Source: Spirogloea muscicola
Taxonomy: Eukaryota; Streptophyta; Zygnematophyceae; Spirogloeales; Spirogloeaceae
Direction: 5' to 3'
Length of the DNA stretch: 28,175 nucleotides
Assembly (NCBI GenBank): GCA_009602725.1
Contig: WELB01000098.1
Coordinates: forward strand, 131,231-159,405
Positions 1 to 12,440 of the stretch are shown here, one piece after another. Position numbers and translations under genes: made by a program. Below the pieces are notes generated by a model that saw only the letters and a list, made by a program, of their open reading frames with translations, ran no database searches and was not told where the DNA came from. Every line of letters starts with the position of its first letter. Position 1 is the first letter of the stretch.

Positions 1-2022
1 GGCGGCGGCGGCGCCAGCCCCTGGGGCGGCACGTTCGCCGTCGAGTGGCTGCGCCTGCACAGCCTGCCCTTCCAGCGCACCGTGCACCTCAAGAACCCGC
101 TCAACTTCTTCAAGCCCGTCAAGATCAGCCGCGACGGCCAGGTGCGCGCACGCTCGCCCGCCCTGCCCGCACGCTGGCCGGACCGGCACCCGGCGCGCAT
201 GCGGCTGGCGGCTGACGCCGGCCGCCATTCTGCGGTCGCGGCCGGAGACGCAGGAGCTGACGGCAGACATTGGCGAGGCGCTCTGCGCACTCATTGACGA
301 GGGCGCCGACAAGGAGGGCCGCCCCAGAAGGTGTGCCTCTGCCACTGGCCAGCCCCGGCTTTGACATAGCAGTCGGGCTTCAGTGTTGACCTTTCCACAT
401 GGATTGCCTCCAAGCTTTCCGAAAGCTTTTGCTTCCGAATCATATATGGTTCCTGTACGAAATTGACGCAACCAAAGATTTGCCACGCGCAACCGCGTCA
501 GTGTGCTAGGCAATTGAACTGCAGGCTGTCTAGCTGTATAAATATAAAACTTAACGTCGACCACTATGAAGGTTGTTCTAAGCAAGAGTAGGTTCCTGGG
601 GCAATGGCAGCTGGCAGGCCCTTGATGCAGATCCCTTCTGGTTGCTGCGGCTGCAGGAAGGTGGGCAGCTCGGCAGCAATGCAGGAGGCCGTGCTCCAGC
701 AGTACCACGGGGAGCTTGCGCTGGCAGGCTACCCAGCCCCCTGCAGCAGCCCAGCGGCATCCTTGGGCATGTACACCACCATGCACGCTGCCACTGCGGC
801 CGGGTACGGCGTGGAGGCGGCCCTGGGGGACACCGTGCTTGTGCCTGGCCAGGCCGTAGTCGTCCCCGCAGCCGCCGCCAGCCGGGCAGACGGCCGGGCT
901 GGCGCTTCGCGCCAGATGGCGGGCAACAGCAGTCTGCGAGCAGCACCTGTGAGGACTCTTCTGGGAGGGCCGAGCGGAGCAGCTGACTGGGACTACGGCG
1001 CAGAGCTGCTCGAGCAGCAGCAGCGCTCCTCGGCGGCGGCAGCCATTACAGAGGCATCCTTGTCCGGCCGCGAGCCCACAGCGCACAAGGAGCCCCCGGA
1101 GGAGGAACTCCTTACCATGGTCCGTCGACAGCCCCCTAGCTCGCCAACTTCGCACCACCTGGAGCTGCCACCTCAAGCTGCCGTTGCATACGCGAGTGCT
1201 GAGCACCGGCATCGCTTGCTGACGCCTGTGCCAAGCATGCAGACCTACGAGGAATACTTGGAGTGGATGCAGGCGGCAGCACTCTGGTCGCAAGCTGAGG
1301 TGCAGGTGCGTCTCTGTCGCGACCACCGCCGCTGCATGGAGCCTGCGTCAGCACAACGCAATGTTTGTTTGTAGATGATGGATGAGCCCGTAAATTGAGG
1401 GCTCCATGGTGTCCTGTCTGCCTGCGGCCGTGCAGGCATCCCGAAGAGCGTATGTCTACTCCGGCGGTGGGGCTGGCGCTCCCACGCATGCAGGATATGG
1501 CGAGAGGAGCTGGGGCTTGGGGACCGCTGATAGAGCAGAGAACAGCAGCGGTGTAATCAGTGGCGGCGGCGGCGGTGGCGGCGGCACGTCTGCTCAGGAG
1601 ACAGATGACGGGTCTGGCAGTGCTTGTTGCGAGACCTCACTTGGCTTCACGCTGCTGCATGATTGACCGTTGAATGCAGGCCATGCTCGTGCTCTGGCTG
1701 CCGGCAGCACTCATGCTCTGCCTCTTTGGACTCTCCTGCTGGCAGATTACATGCCGCAGCCTACTACACTGGCGACTGGTACTCACCGCAACACAGTAGG
1801 GCCGGCAAGGGTTTGGACAGCAGCGGCTGGGACTTCTCACCGGAGGCGGCTACCACGGGTGCGGCATTAAATGAGGTGCCTAGCGGCAGAAGCGGGATTG
1901 TTGGCTCACATGGGGCGGGCTCCGGCTACCATGGTCATGATGGCCATCCCATCAGGCCAGCCAAGGCACCAAGCAGCGCCAGTTGGCCGGCGGCCACCTT
2001 GTCCGAGTCAGCAGCACCCTGA
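1..2022 (+). CDS. YTH-domain RNA-binding protein (YTHDC1-like), 5'-truncated
   Basis: Probable nuclear reader of N6-methyladenosine in RNA. Model exons: 1-141, 254-330, 657-1305, 1436-1610, 1760-2022; phases match at every junction. Exons 1-2 encode the second half of a YTH domain: FAVEWLRLHSLPF, then HLKNP and KPVKISRDGQ, continuing across the intron as ELTADIGEALCALID. The LPF...HL.NP...KPVKI.RDGQE pattern is closest to the YTHDC1 class. The aromatic-cage tryptophans lie upstream of the window or at its very edge. The rest (about 360 residues) is low-complexity: Ala/Ser/Gln-rich, a TYEEYLEWMQ segment near 1240-1270, a poly-Gly tract (1561-1587) and a Gly/His/Ser-rich tail to the stop at 2020-2022. 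The first two exons are firm. The last intron (donor after 1610, GTCTGG) is weak; without it the protein would stop at 1664-1666. Confidence 0.8.
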
Positions 2023-2987
2023 TCTGCCCCTACTGCCGTGAGGCAGCATGGGCGCTAGCATTTTGCAAGGGCCCCGTGGCTGCAGCAGCCTCTAAACAGC
2101 TTAGGATTTTAGCACTCATATAGATTGACACAACAGTAGGCAGGGATAGTTGTCTGGGCCAAACAAGATACATGCTAGATCTCTGTGATGAGAAACTTAT
2201 TGGAGCAGTAGCTGCTGGACGCAGGCTCCCAACATCGAACCTGCTTCCCTCGTAGCTGAGGCGTGGCGGAAGCATTAGTCTCCCCTGGACAGACTTACCT
2301 GTGAGAATGGCAAGGGCACTAGCCTGCGACACTCCATTTGGATTCTCGAAGTAGTGGAATAGCAATACCTTACTCTTGAACAATACCAACTGACAACGTC
2401 AACAGACACACCTATGTGCACATGCATTTGTCGTGCGCAGCTTAAGCCAAAGATTCTGAGGGATTAGGTGGCAAATGCTGGCAAGCAGCACATACAATAT
2501 GCGTTGCACTATCCGCTAGGACTTAATGCAGCCACATTTAGCTACAAGAAGTTGGGTGATCTTGATATGTTGCTCCATCATATCTTAGGCTCGTCTTCCC
2601 CCAACTTGCGATTTTCTTCCTCCCGTGTTTGGAAGTGCATCCACTTCACCACTCAGATCTCTTTTGAATAGAAGAAAGATACAGTACTTGCTTCCACTGA
2701 GCGCTGGTTTCAAGAGAGGGTCCGGATATTTGATTGAGAACCATATGTGTAGAGAGAAACTGGTTTGCAGCTTGCGTGCGCGCGGCACTTCAGGTGCTTT
2801 TCCACTAAGAGCACTGGCCCCCAAACCTGCAGACAACAATTTTTGAAAAAATCTAGTGACACTGCACTGGCAGACCACGTAGACATGAACAGAGATGCGT
2901 GCTTGGAGCAGATAGCGTGCTCTCATAACTGACATATGACCAGTCCATGCATGTCATGGGCACCACAGAACGATGTCGTGGCGGTGC
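2023..2987. other. convergent 3' intergenic spacer
   Basis: Spacer between the ends of two convergent genes, the YTH gene (+) and the mannanase (-). It should hold both 3' UTRs. I see no conserved reading frame, repeat or RNA gene in it, and the open frames present (60-120 codons) look random. Confidence 0.6.
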
Positions 2988-5900
2988 TTACGATGCTTGC
3001 AAGCCCTCTACTAAGAAAGCATGACTCCGTATGATCTTCATTGTTGTATCCGCGCTTGTCACACTGTACTTATATTGTGATCCTGCTATACCATATGCCT
3101 TGAATATTAGTCTGCGTGACTTACTACCATGCCTACTGAGAAGTGCAACAACACCATGAGAAACTGGGGACTGAAAAGCGGCACCAGAAAGGGAAGGAGA
3201 GAGTCGACCAGGACTATTGAAGACGTAAAAGTTGGAGCCCTGCACTGGGCCGCCTTCACTCATTGAGGTCCACAATCTTATGTATACGTCAATAAAGAAC
3301 CTGCAAAAACATCATGGGTCATGATGCTGAAGTCATGTACATGTCCTTATGAACAGGCCGCTACAGGAACTGCAAGGCAGGCAAGATAATGATGTATTTC
3401 GTTGTCTGTGGCACAGCTAGTATGTACGCATTCTTGATGTTGAGGTCTTCATTTCCACTGATAGACTTTCCAAACTCCTCCCATACGATTGGTTTGCTCA
3501 GCAGAGTCTGACATGTAGGATGCACATGCACAGTTGCAATTTAGTACGACACCAGAGCAGTAAAGCATCAACTGTATTTTTCAGTGAACATGACTGATCC
3601 AACTGGCTAGCCTTCTTCTACTCTGCACATGCCTGAGCCCTTAACATCTTCATTCAAAAGGTGTGGCACCTGCGCATCGCTGTTATGGATGTCAATCCAG
3701 TTCTTTAGGAAGTCGAGCTCCTCCGACCATGGTGTACCAGAAGGCCACCAGTTGTCTGTCCTGTTTATGACGAAGAAAGTGCAACTCCTCTTTCAGCAGT
3801 TGACTGTTCGAGATTCTGAGGGGGTGACAAGTAGCAGCTAAAGCTGTTGCTCAACTCTGAAGAAATTGGACTAGGCACTGTACCAGAGATGTGCAACAGC
3901 GAAATCAATCGATGGGAGTCTGTGATTGAGTATAAAGTCTTGTCCTGTGTTTGACGCCCACGAACTCTCAAGATCTGATCTCCGAAAATTCAACATGCTT
4001 AAGAATGAGTGTAAATGTTATGTCACAAACAGCGTCCGACATCGTCTAGGTCCTGGGCCCTAGTCCGAGTGGATCAGCAGATGTCATACAGTGATTGATC
4101 AGGCTTTGCCTCTACACAAACATCAGGGCCTACTATTGGGGTTGTAGGTCGTGCGATTTGAGCTCCAGCTGTAGAAGCCTTCGAAGCCGGTTGTAAGTAA
4201 GTGCTTAGAGTCCACACTCTTGAGTACTTGCAAACAGTGGTCCATCAGCACAGTGAGCATCTTATAGCCCCTAGGAGACTATGACCATGTGCATAACCTG
4301 GAAGTATAAGTAGCTCAATGCTGCTATGGTGCATTCATGTGGTGCATCTACTCAGGGATCAGGTCGTTCTTGCCATTTTAAAACCCTGAGATCATGAAGA
4401 TTACCTTCACAAAAGCACTCATGCTTGCAACCCAATCCTGCACCATGGATGTGCATGTTGAGCTATTCATGCACCTGCCAGCTATCTTAGCAAGTCAGGA
4501 TTGTCAGCAATGCAAGACAAGAAGGCCTACGTGCAAAGAATCACGGACTGCTGCAGACAAGGTTCTCGTCATTTGAGCTTGCACAACAATTGACCATGAA
4601 GACAGGCTTAGCTGTCTCGAATATAACCTTGGTTCGTTTAGGAGGTTCCAAGCCAAAATTGTTGGATCATCACCATATCGGACACCACTGAAAGTGTTGA
4701 CGCGACTAATTATGCGCTGCAAGGCTAAGGAAGTCAAGGTCAGCCCGTAGAACCACCTACAAATGCGTCAATAAGGTATACGTAGTCAAGCTTGACTACA
4801 TATTCCAGAGGAATGCAAGATCAAATACACCTGGAGTTGGAAGGTGACAGGCTATTTAGTCCCAAGTCAGTGGATAATGGCATAGACCTGTACATGATCT
4901 CGATACAAGTCTCTGCAGTTCTCATCTGCAAAGAAGTCATCCTTTGTCTGTGCGGTGCTACTCCACAGCACATACTGCAGATCATGTCAAAGCACCTCTT
5001 CATCTGACTCCATTTTAAGGTGACGAGCTGTGCGATTAGCCTTCCTTGCTGTCTAGCAGATCTCGAGCAACTGCAAGTATATGCAACGAGGTCATTGCTG
5101 CTGGCCAATGCTAGATGTGGAGCCTGAACAACGGATATTAGCTAGAAATACAAGAACCGGAAAGTAAGCTTACCGAGCCAACACCGTCAGGATCATACCA
5201 ATAGTTGACGAAGGGTAGTATTACCCGAAGACCACGTGTTTGGCACTGATAAAGCACATAGTCTAGTGCTGGTCCCCACAGGGATGTGAAAGAGTGATCA
5301 TTGTTGATGATGTTAGCGTAGCCTAGAAAGATCCAGCTTGTCATGACCTTTGAAGTGGAAGTACTATATGCCCTCTAAGGTCCTAAAGGAAGATATATCT
5401 ACCTTCAAATGTCGCTTCTGAGTAGATGCCTGCCCTTGGCTGGAGCGCATTCTTTGGGCTGTCCAGAGCACATGCAAGTGAGGGCCTTTCATGGTAAGAA
5501 GCATCCAATGCAGGACAAACCTCAGGTCACTCGTCACATAAACACCAAAACGTGCGATATCAAGTCAAGCTTTCTCTTGTAGGCAACACATTGCGCTCAT
5601 CAGGCTTACTTTATCGCAAATGGCCATGTGCGAAGCACAGTCAAACCAGATGCAACCATTTCATCGAGTGTGGCGTTTACTGTCCAGATTTTCGCAGGAT
5701 CAGTTGCGTTCTGTCAAGGAAAGTGAACAGGCAGTATGCATATGTAAGCTTCAGATATTCACCCGTGTACATGCAGACTAGTCCCTCATTTTGGTATCAC
5801 GTACCTCCATCAAGTCCCAGGAGTTTGACCCAGCAAAGACAAAGCGTTTGCAGTTGAGCATGAACTGCTGGCCGCTCACGGTCACGAAGCCTGCCAAGCA

Positions 5901-6414
5901 AATAATGGTCTAGAAAATTTAGACTCTGCACTCAACAACAGATGTGTGGATTTCAGAAACAAAGTCTTTCTTCACCATGCTTCAGCAACTCCGATCACGA
6001 GCCTACGCTCAAGGACCTTGATCTGCAGGCGACATTCCCTGCAGGCATCAACAGCAAGCTTCAGTGTGTAGCACGTAATGACGCCAAATGTGTATCTTCG
6101 CGAACATACCACTCGATGAACGAGGCAGCCATGGCAAAGCCTCCCAACTCGTCAGGCCTGGGCCGTTGGCTTGGAATCTGAATCGAAGCAATTATTTGTC
6201 TCACCGTCACTCCGCCTATGGATGATGGCGCCGGCGCAGGTCCGCTGACAATGCTCGGGATTTGGCTCAAAGCTTCCCCGAACATTGTTGCAGCAGCCAC
6301 TGCGAGCTTCAGCACCGCGAGTGGCGGTGCCAGCGACGGCGACCTTGCCGGCCACCGTGCTCGCTGCGCCGCGAGCTTCCGGGCGAGGCTTGCGGCCGCG
6401 GGGTGCGGCGTCAT
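2988..6414 (-). CDS. endo-1,4-beta-mannanase, glycoside hydrolase family 5 (GH5_7-like)
   Basis: Predicted secreted mannan endo-1,4-beta-mannosidase. Exons in transcription order: 6414-6205, 6177-6110, 6038-6007, 5890-5805, 5710-5610, 5458-5403, 5268-5174, 4974-4888, 4716-4628, 4474-4405, 4218-4134, 3974-3884, 3760-3670, 3507-3428, 3300-2988; phases agree throughout (about 517 aa). Family blocks in order: FVTVSGQQF; FAGSNSWDLME; GLTVLRTWPF; ALDYVLYQC; GLRVILPFVNYW; DDPTILAWNLLNEPRC with the acid/base Glu; LLTTGFEGFYSW; DFAVAHLWTDNWWPSG; KPIVWEEFGKS with the nucleophile Glu in EEFG; SEGGPVQGSNFYVFN. The N-terminus (ATG at 6412-6414) has an Arg-rich start and a hydrophobic run (LAVLKLAVAAATMFG) fitting a signal peptide or anchor. 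The three 5' exons rest on phase fit alone and are provisional. The last exon may hide a small intron between NFYVFN and YKYSVTSADTT. Confidence 0.9.
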
Positions 6415-7952
6415 GGGGGCGCTCGTGGCGGCGCGCTGCGGCGGCACCGGCGGGGGGAGGGGCGGCGTATGAAGAGCCGGGTTTGGCTGCAGGCACTCTG
6501 ATCAGCGGCAGCATCGGCTGTTGATCGGCGGCTGACGCCGTGACTGGGCCTGGTGGCGGTTGGAGTGCCCGTCAGGCGTCAGCTCAGCTTTTGTCATATC
6601 GCGCGGTACGCGAGTCCGCTGTTATATTCCGGGAGCTCGTCTTGGACCACCCGTTTATCCACTCTTTGGCACGCTATTCCGCATATAATCTGGCTGGCCC
6701 TCGCAGGTTCTAAAGGATCTTCACATGCAAAGGCTGGCTTTGAGTAACATGGACGCATAAGAGCTTGCTGCTGGATGATACTTGCAAAGGCAAAGGGGCT
6801 GGACTGTCGAGCAACTTCATGTAATTTCCAAGCTTGTGACAGGCCGCTGCCCATCTGAAGGACAGGTTGCTGCTGCATACATTGCTAGATTCCCCCCAAC
6901 TCTGACAACCTCACACAGCTTACTCTGTAAATCTTATCAGAAGTTTCAGTTGCCTTCTCATGACCTTAGTAAATACTGTTCAGGCCCTCTGACTCTGGGG
7001 CAATATGAACAGGACCAGAATAGTCATGAATCTGACGTGTTACTAACAGCACCCCTCAGCCCACTCTCACCTCCACAAATGGCGATATTCTCTGTCGTGC
7101 CATTCTGCCATTTTGCTAGCAGCAAGAGAGGGCGAGCAAAGACGTACATCACATAGAAGCATTGAAGTTTGCAACAATTCAAGCGCGTTTATTGGCAGAA
7201 GAAGTGGCTTGATCAAACGTTGTGCCTGCTTGACGCAACCTTCTATGGCTACGGGCAAGTGATATGCAATCAGTTCGCACCTCAGCCAGCTGCAGGATCA
7301 AAGCGGGCTCTGGTAATGCAAAGCATGGCATGCCGCGTCAGGACCAGTTCATACAGGATTCAAGCTGCACACATCTGGTCGGCCCCTTCAAGTGCTCATT
7401 TTGACCTGCGCTAGTATAGCAGGGGCAATCTCAACTTTGGCGCCTGGCTGTGTCCTCACACATCTTAGCATGACGACATTTCGTGGACTACTTCTCAAGC
7501 GTGTCCACCACAATGCCGGCCAAACGTCAAACTTATTGTAAATCTGAAAATCAGAAAATCAAGTCAGAGTATACAAAGATTTACAAGTGCAAATAACTGA
7601 TTTTTTTCTCATACTTGATGTTAAGGCTGAGGACCTTGCTGCTATACTTGTTGCTATCCACCTTCGAGAAGTTGCTTAACTGGGCGCAATAGATAAAGGA
7701 TCTAGGAGTGCTGCATCAGAGCCTTTGAGGCCTATATTTGAGGCCACTGAGTGCAACCCAAGACTCTATGCAATGGCTTCTCCCAGGGCCCACCTTGGGA
7801 GTGTACTTAAGTCCGACCTGAAGGAGCACTCAGATTACGCAACTCATATGCCAGACTGAGATTCCAGCTACAACATGCAAGACACATAGGTGCTTCTGCT
7901 TCAGGCCAATCCACAAGCGGTGGCTTGCCTCAGCTCCTGAGCCGAATGTACT
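6415..7952. other. intergenic spacer: mannanase promoter side and 3' side of the oxygenase gene
   Basis: Both flanking genes are on the minus strand, so this holds the 3' UTR of the oxygenase and the promoter of the mannanase. GC is high near 6415-6470 and falls sharply beyond it. A TGTAA motif on the minus strand (7581-7585), the usual green-algal poly(A) signal, is a possible end of the oxygenase transcript. No convincing gene, repeat or RNA is visible. Confidence 0.5.
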
Positions 7953-10900
7953 TCAACTGTAGTACTGATCAGTCGTCAGTTCTGCAAATGCACCGAAGTC
8001 CAACCCTGGCACCCACCTACTGACTCCCTGCACATATATTCGACATGGCAGATACTTGCTAAGGTTGAGATGCCAGAGCATCCAGCAGTGACCAGCCTCA
8101 TGCTGTGATACACCTGCAACTGATCAAGTGCTGAGCAACAAAACGTTTCCTCCATATCTCACCATAGAAGCCTGCATATATGGTGCGTGTGTGCGGAAAG
8201 TATTCTACTTGACTCATCTTGATTTGAGCATCTTGTCCTGCCTGACACTGACAAATACTGAGAAAATGTAGTCAGTGCCATGCAAAGTTGGGTGGTGAAT
8301 GAAGACCAATGTGGCTACTCACCACATTCGCAGGAGTAGATTCAGGTGGAAGATTCATTGGTTCATCCCTGCGATACATGTATTCCAAGAAGTAAATTAT
8401 CGTCTGTTGACCTGCTTAGAAATTTCTGCAGAAGATCTATGTATACATAAGCAAGAAATATTGATGGCCTGTCGAATAAAGCAGCAAATAAGCCACCAGG
8501 CCATGCTGAGACAAATTGGTTGCAGGTCCTTCTGCACTTACCATTGAGGCTGACAGAATCGGATCCCCATCAACAAAGCAAGCATTTTGTCAGATTTGGA
8601 AGCTTTGAAGAGCTACATAGCTGAAATTGGCAGAGTTGCATCCGAAGTCATATAATGGCAGCAATATCACATATAAATGCTACAAATTCAGGACAGAATT
8701 GTTGTCTTCCAAAAGACTTTCATGACATCATACCTGCATGAAGACAGCAAATGTGCTACGGGACACTTCTGAGGCCCTAACTTCTTGAGCAGCCTGCGAA
8801 GAAAGATCGCAAGGGAGCACATCAGGCGAGACTTGCATATCCAAGCTACAATGCAGGGAGTATTTGAGCCAGAAGTGCTGGTGGCTTACTTTGACATAGT
8901 GTGGTGTGGCCCACAGAAGACCTCCTGAGTGTAACTGCATGCTTTCACCCATCTGAAATGCAATGCTGTCGGCAGGTATCGATACCTGGAAATACATATA
9001 TTCACAGCGCTTGAGTAAACTGCTGCACAGTGCTGCACATGCTGCTTACATACAACAACGCATCGTTTGCAAATGTGCACATTGACTTGACACTGGCAGA
9101 CCCTCAATTACACAAGGCACTGTGAATGATCAGAGAGTTCATAGAAACAATGAGACGTGATTCCAAAGCTTCTCTGAAATTTTTTAAATCTGGGATATTT
9201 TAAGCCACTGCAGTGGTGTCACATATGGTGAAACACGTCAAGGTCATGAAGGCAGCAAGACAAAATGTCTACCTTCACAATCTCTTTCCTCCTATTCTCC
9301 ACATACAAGCCACAGCATGGATCTGGATTTTGCAGCTCCCTTCCACCGTCAGAAAATATTGCAGCTGTTAAACCTGTCAACACCAAGAGCTTGACTACTC
9401 AGGCACCCACATTTGCCAACCCGAGCATTTGCTTGTGTCTTTCCAGCTTCTAGAGAAGCACAACGATTTTCCATTTGTGTTGCGCGCCTGTCTTGGGAGG
9501 TGCAGCCCGATAACGAAGCCTCTGCATCAAGTCCTTCTATCAAGCCACAAGGCCATTGTGGCAATGGCAGTGCAATCCCCATTAGTGATGTAGCCATGAA
9601 TAATATGTCACTTTTTCGGATCTTGGATGCTAATCAATGCACTACCTGTGAGAGAGCCATGGTCCTTGTGCCATTCGCACCATCTTGTTTCATGTGCTCC
9701 CTTCCTGGCTCGTGAATGCAGAGGACTGAGAGTCAGGTCCTCATTGTTAACTCATGTATGTAGGCAGGACAAAATATCACACAGCCCAAGCTTGCAGGCC
9801 ATCGTTGGGGATCCAGAGAAAATTGCATCAGTTCCGATGTCAATCAGGTAGCAAATCTTGTCCAATACTTACACATCAGGAGGAAAATAGTACAGGCAAC
9901 GAGCTTTATGAGTGACTGATCGCCGCAATAATTCCTCCAGCCTATCCAATGGTATGCTTGGGTTTTTTGAATGGACTGAGCAGCAACATCATTGTCATCA
10001 GGTACTGCTGACCATCTGATAGCCAGACTCCTCAACAGTGCAGGATCTCCAAACACGTTAGCTACTAACAAGGTTTGTCTTGAAAAAGCTACAACCTTGA
10101 TCTGGTCAATTACACACAATATTGTGGGTGTGTGTTGTCAGGCATCAGCCAATGCCTGCCGCAATGATGAGATTGTATTGCCCATGCTTATGTACAAGAG
10201 ATTACCATATCTGTCACAATGACGAGCTAGAAGGCACCCAACATCCACAATGAGCTTCCCAAGCTTCTTGAATGCTGGAACACATGGCAAATGCTCCTCT
10301 CAGGTGCACGACTCGAGAACAATGTATGACTTTGTTTGTACCAGGCATGAACGAATTTAATAGCAAACGAAGCTTCACATACAGTAACATCATGTGATGC
10401 TGGTCCCTATTGACCACCTTATCCATCTGACTTTCGTTCCTTAAATACCTGCTTCAAAGTCCGGAAGGGATTTGCTTGGCCATATATTTGGTCGGCAGTA
10501 TGAGGGGTACCTGATTGGAGCTTTGAATGAATTTGAGTACGCTAATTCTCAAAGAAGTGAATCTTGTGTGAGTTACTTCACTTCTACTACAAGCATCTAA
10601 CTCAGGTAAGCATGAGCATCTCTCAAATGCATGACAAGAGGAGCAGCTGTACCTCTGTATAAGATTCGCATCTCTTGTTGGAACATCAACAAGCGGATTT
10701 GCATAATACGACCCTTTCAACAAATCTGCAGCCAGTGACCCTCAGGATGAGTACATGAAGTCAAGAAACTTTGGTGCATGCCAATTCACCGAGTCCGTGC
10801 TGCATCGACCTCACATGCCTAGAGGACAACTTGTCTCCACTACGAGTATTAAGGGATGCTATCTGTTCAACTTCAGGATGCAGGACCGCATATTCCAAGC

Positions 10901-12090
10901 GACGGATGTTGAAATTGACAAGCATTGAACAACAGGCTTAAGGCAACCGCTCTCAGGTCAACCGCTGCCTCAACATCAGCTAGGGCAATTTCTGAAGATG
11001 CCATACCTGGACTCGAACCAAGCGTTTCTTTGCCATGACTCCAACCGAACGAGTATCTATACAAGTGGAGCACGACCCAATAATGAGTGGCCGGAAGAAT
11101 GTGACACCTAGGCGAAAGCAGCTCAGGAGCAGTGGAGAAAACAAGTATGACAACATTCACTGACACCTTGCTTGGTAATGATGAGATGAGTACGCAATCG
11201 GAGTAGGTGGCTGACTTGCTGCCTGGATCCTCCAGCTTTGCTTTCACATCTTCTGGGAGAGCAGCAACCCTGGACAGAAGACATGTGGACCCCTGTCAAA
11301 TCATGAAGGGCTCTCCTACACGTACTGCTTACTGTCTCTTTACAATGATCAGTTACACGACAAAGAGAGATTAAGCTGACTGACCTGTAACATATGCAGA
11401 AACTCACGATGGCATGGGTGCTGTGAGGAGAGTACCAGACTGACTGATAGTTTTCAAGTCTTTCGCATTGATGATAGTGCATCACAGGGAAGGTCGGTCA
11501 ATGAGTTGCATATTTACTGCTGGGTCAATTGCAGGAGACTCATCCGCAGACTGCTATAGCTCGGGACCTGCAATGCTCGTGTAGCGCACATTAGCAAGAC
11601 AGAGAGAAGCGTGTGATGAGCAGCTCAGATGAGCTAAGCTGTACACGCGACCGCCAGCGCAGTAGCACATGCAACATATGCAGAACATATCAAATATTCT
11701 GAGCCAATGTACCTTGTATGTCAGATTTTTGAACTGGCTATTATATCCGTTAGAGGTAGTTTACAAGCTGCAGACCATGCCATGTGGGCTCACCCCAGAG
11801 ACGGTCAGAATGCCGAGGCCGTCCGGCCCGTACGCGGCCTCAATGGCCTCCGTCAAGTCGTGAGAGTCGTCCTGCAATTGCAGTGATGAGATGAGGACGG
11901 TCAGGAGCCAAGGCCACACTGCAGCTCTGCTCGGAGATTGGCCAGGAGCGCCGATCACCGCGCGGTGGCCGCGACAAGCTCAGGGACGAAATAGACGCGG
12001 CTGCGAAGCGACGCATGGGAGGCCGACCAGGAGGTCTACGTATGCCACGTCCACGACCGCAGCCGTCGCCGCGGCCGGCGAGGCCCCCAT
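7953..12090 (-). CDS. 2-oxoglutarate/Fe(II)-dependent oxygenase, uncharacterised plant-type family
   Basis: Complete 341-aa protein in 17 exons: 12090-12028, 11871-11794, 11567-11518, 11269-11216, 11056-11007, 10725-10653, 10510-10449, 10274-10206, 10046-10013, 9941-9873, 9683-9646, 9373-9273, 8985-8890, 8793-8734, 8549-8542, 8368-8323, 8027-7953; every junction keeps phase. Start MGASPAAATAAVVDVAYVDLL; stop at 7953-7955. It matches a plant 2OG-oxygenase family of unknown substrate in order: AAYGPDGLGIL, ALPEDVKAKLEDPGS, FGWSHGKE, GSYYANPL, RYPSYCRPNIWP, LGKLIVDVG, THKARCLYYFP, CEWHKDHGSLTGLTAA, DPCCGLYVENR, IPADSIAFQMGE, LHSGGLLWATPHYVK, VSRSTFAVFMQPQW. Iron ligands are H-K-D in WHKDHG and the His of ATPH; the 2OG-binding Arg is in RSTF. 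Two donors use GTCAGC (after exons 4 and 9). The 34-bp exon 10046-10013 is the least certain. Confidence 0.92.
8542..8549 (-). other. 8-nt microexon of the oxygenase gene
   Basis: Reading on the minus strand, CCTCAATG lies between an acceptor (...TTCTGTCAG) and an excellent donor (GTAAGTG). It adds Pro-Gln-Trp(first two bases) between FMQ of the previous exon and DEPMN of the next, restoring the conserved F-M-Q-P-x-W-D-E block. Joining the neighbours directly shifts the frame into a stop at once (GGA TGA). Confidence 0.8.
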
Positions 12091-12440
12091 GCCCGGCAGC
12101 CAGGAATCAGGCGGGGCTCGCCGCAGACGCGGTCCAGAGGCGGCGCGCGGCTTGCTCCGCCACCTGCGGCGACGCACAAGGGCTGGCCACGACGGCGGCG
12201 CAGGCGCTGGCGGCGCGCCAAACGCTGGCGGCGGCGACGGCGCGGCGGGAGATCGCTGTTTTGAAGTTTTTAGCGCGCTACTAGGAGACGAGTTACGAGG
12301 GATTATGTACCAACTAATACTGGCAATATCCTAGCGGTCGAAGGGGACAGCAGGAGAGCATGAGTGATGCAATTTGTGAAGGCTCCCGTCCATTCTTTCT
12401 GGGTGGCCAATCACACCCATAGCCCTCTACTGGAAAGACT
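12091..12440. other. GC-rich 5' flank of the oxygenase gene
   Basis: Up to about 12255 the sequence is very GC-rich, as around the other first exons here, so it is probably 5' UTR and core promoter of the minus-strand oxygenase. Beyond that it becomes AT-richer and leads into the repeat region. The open frames on both strands show no recognisable domain. Confidence 0.5.
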
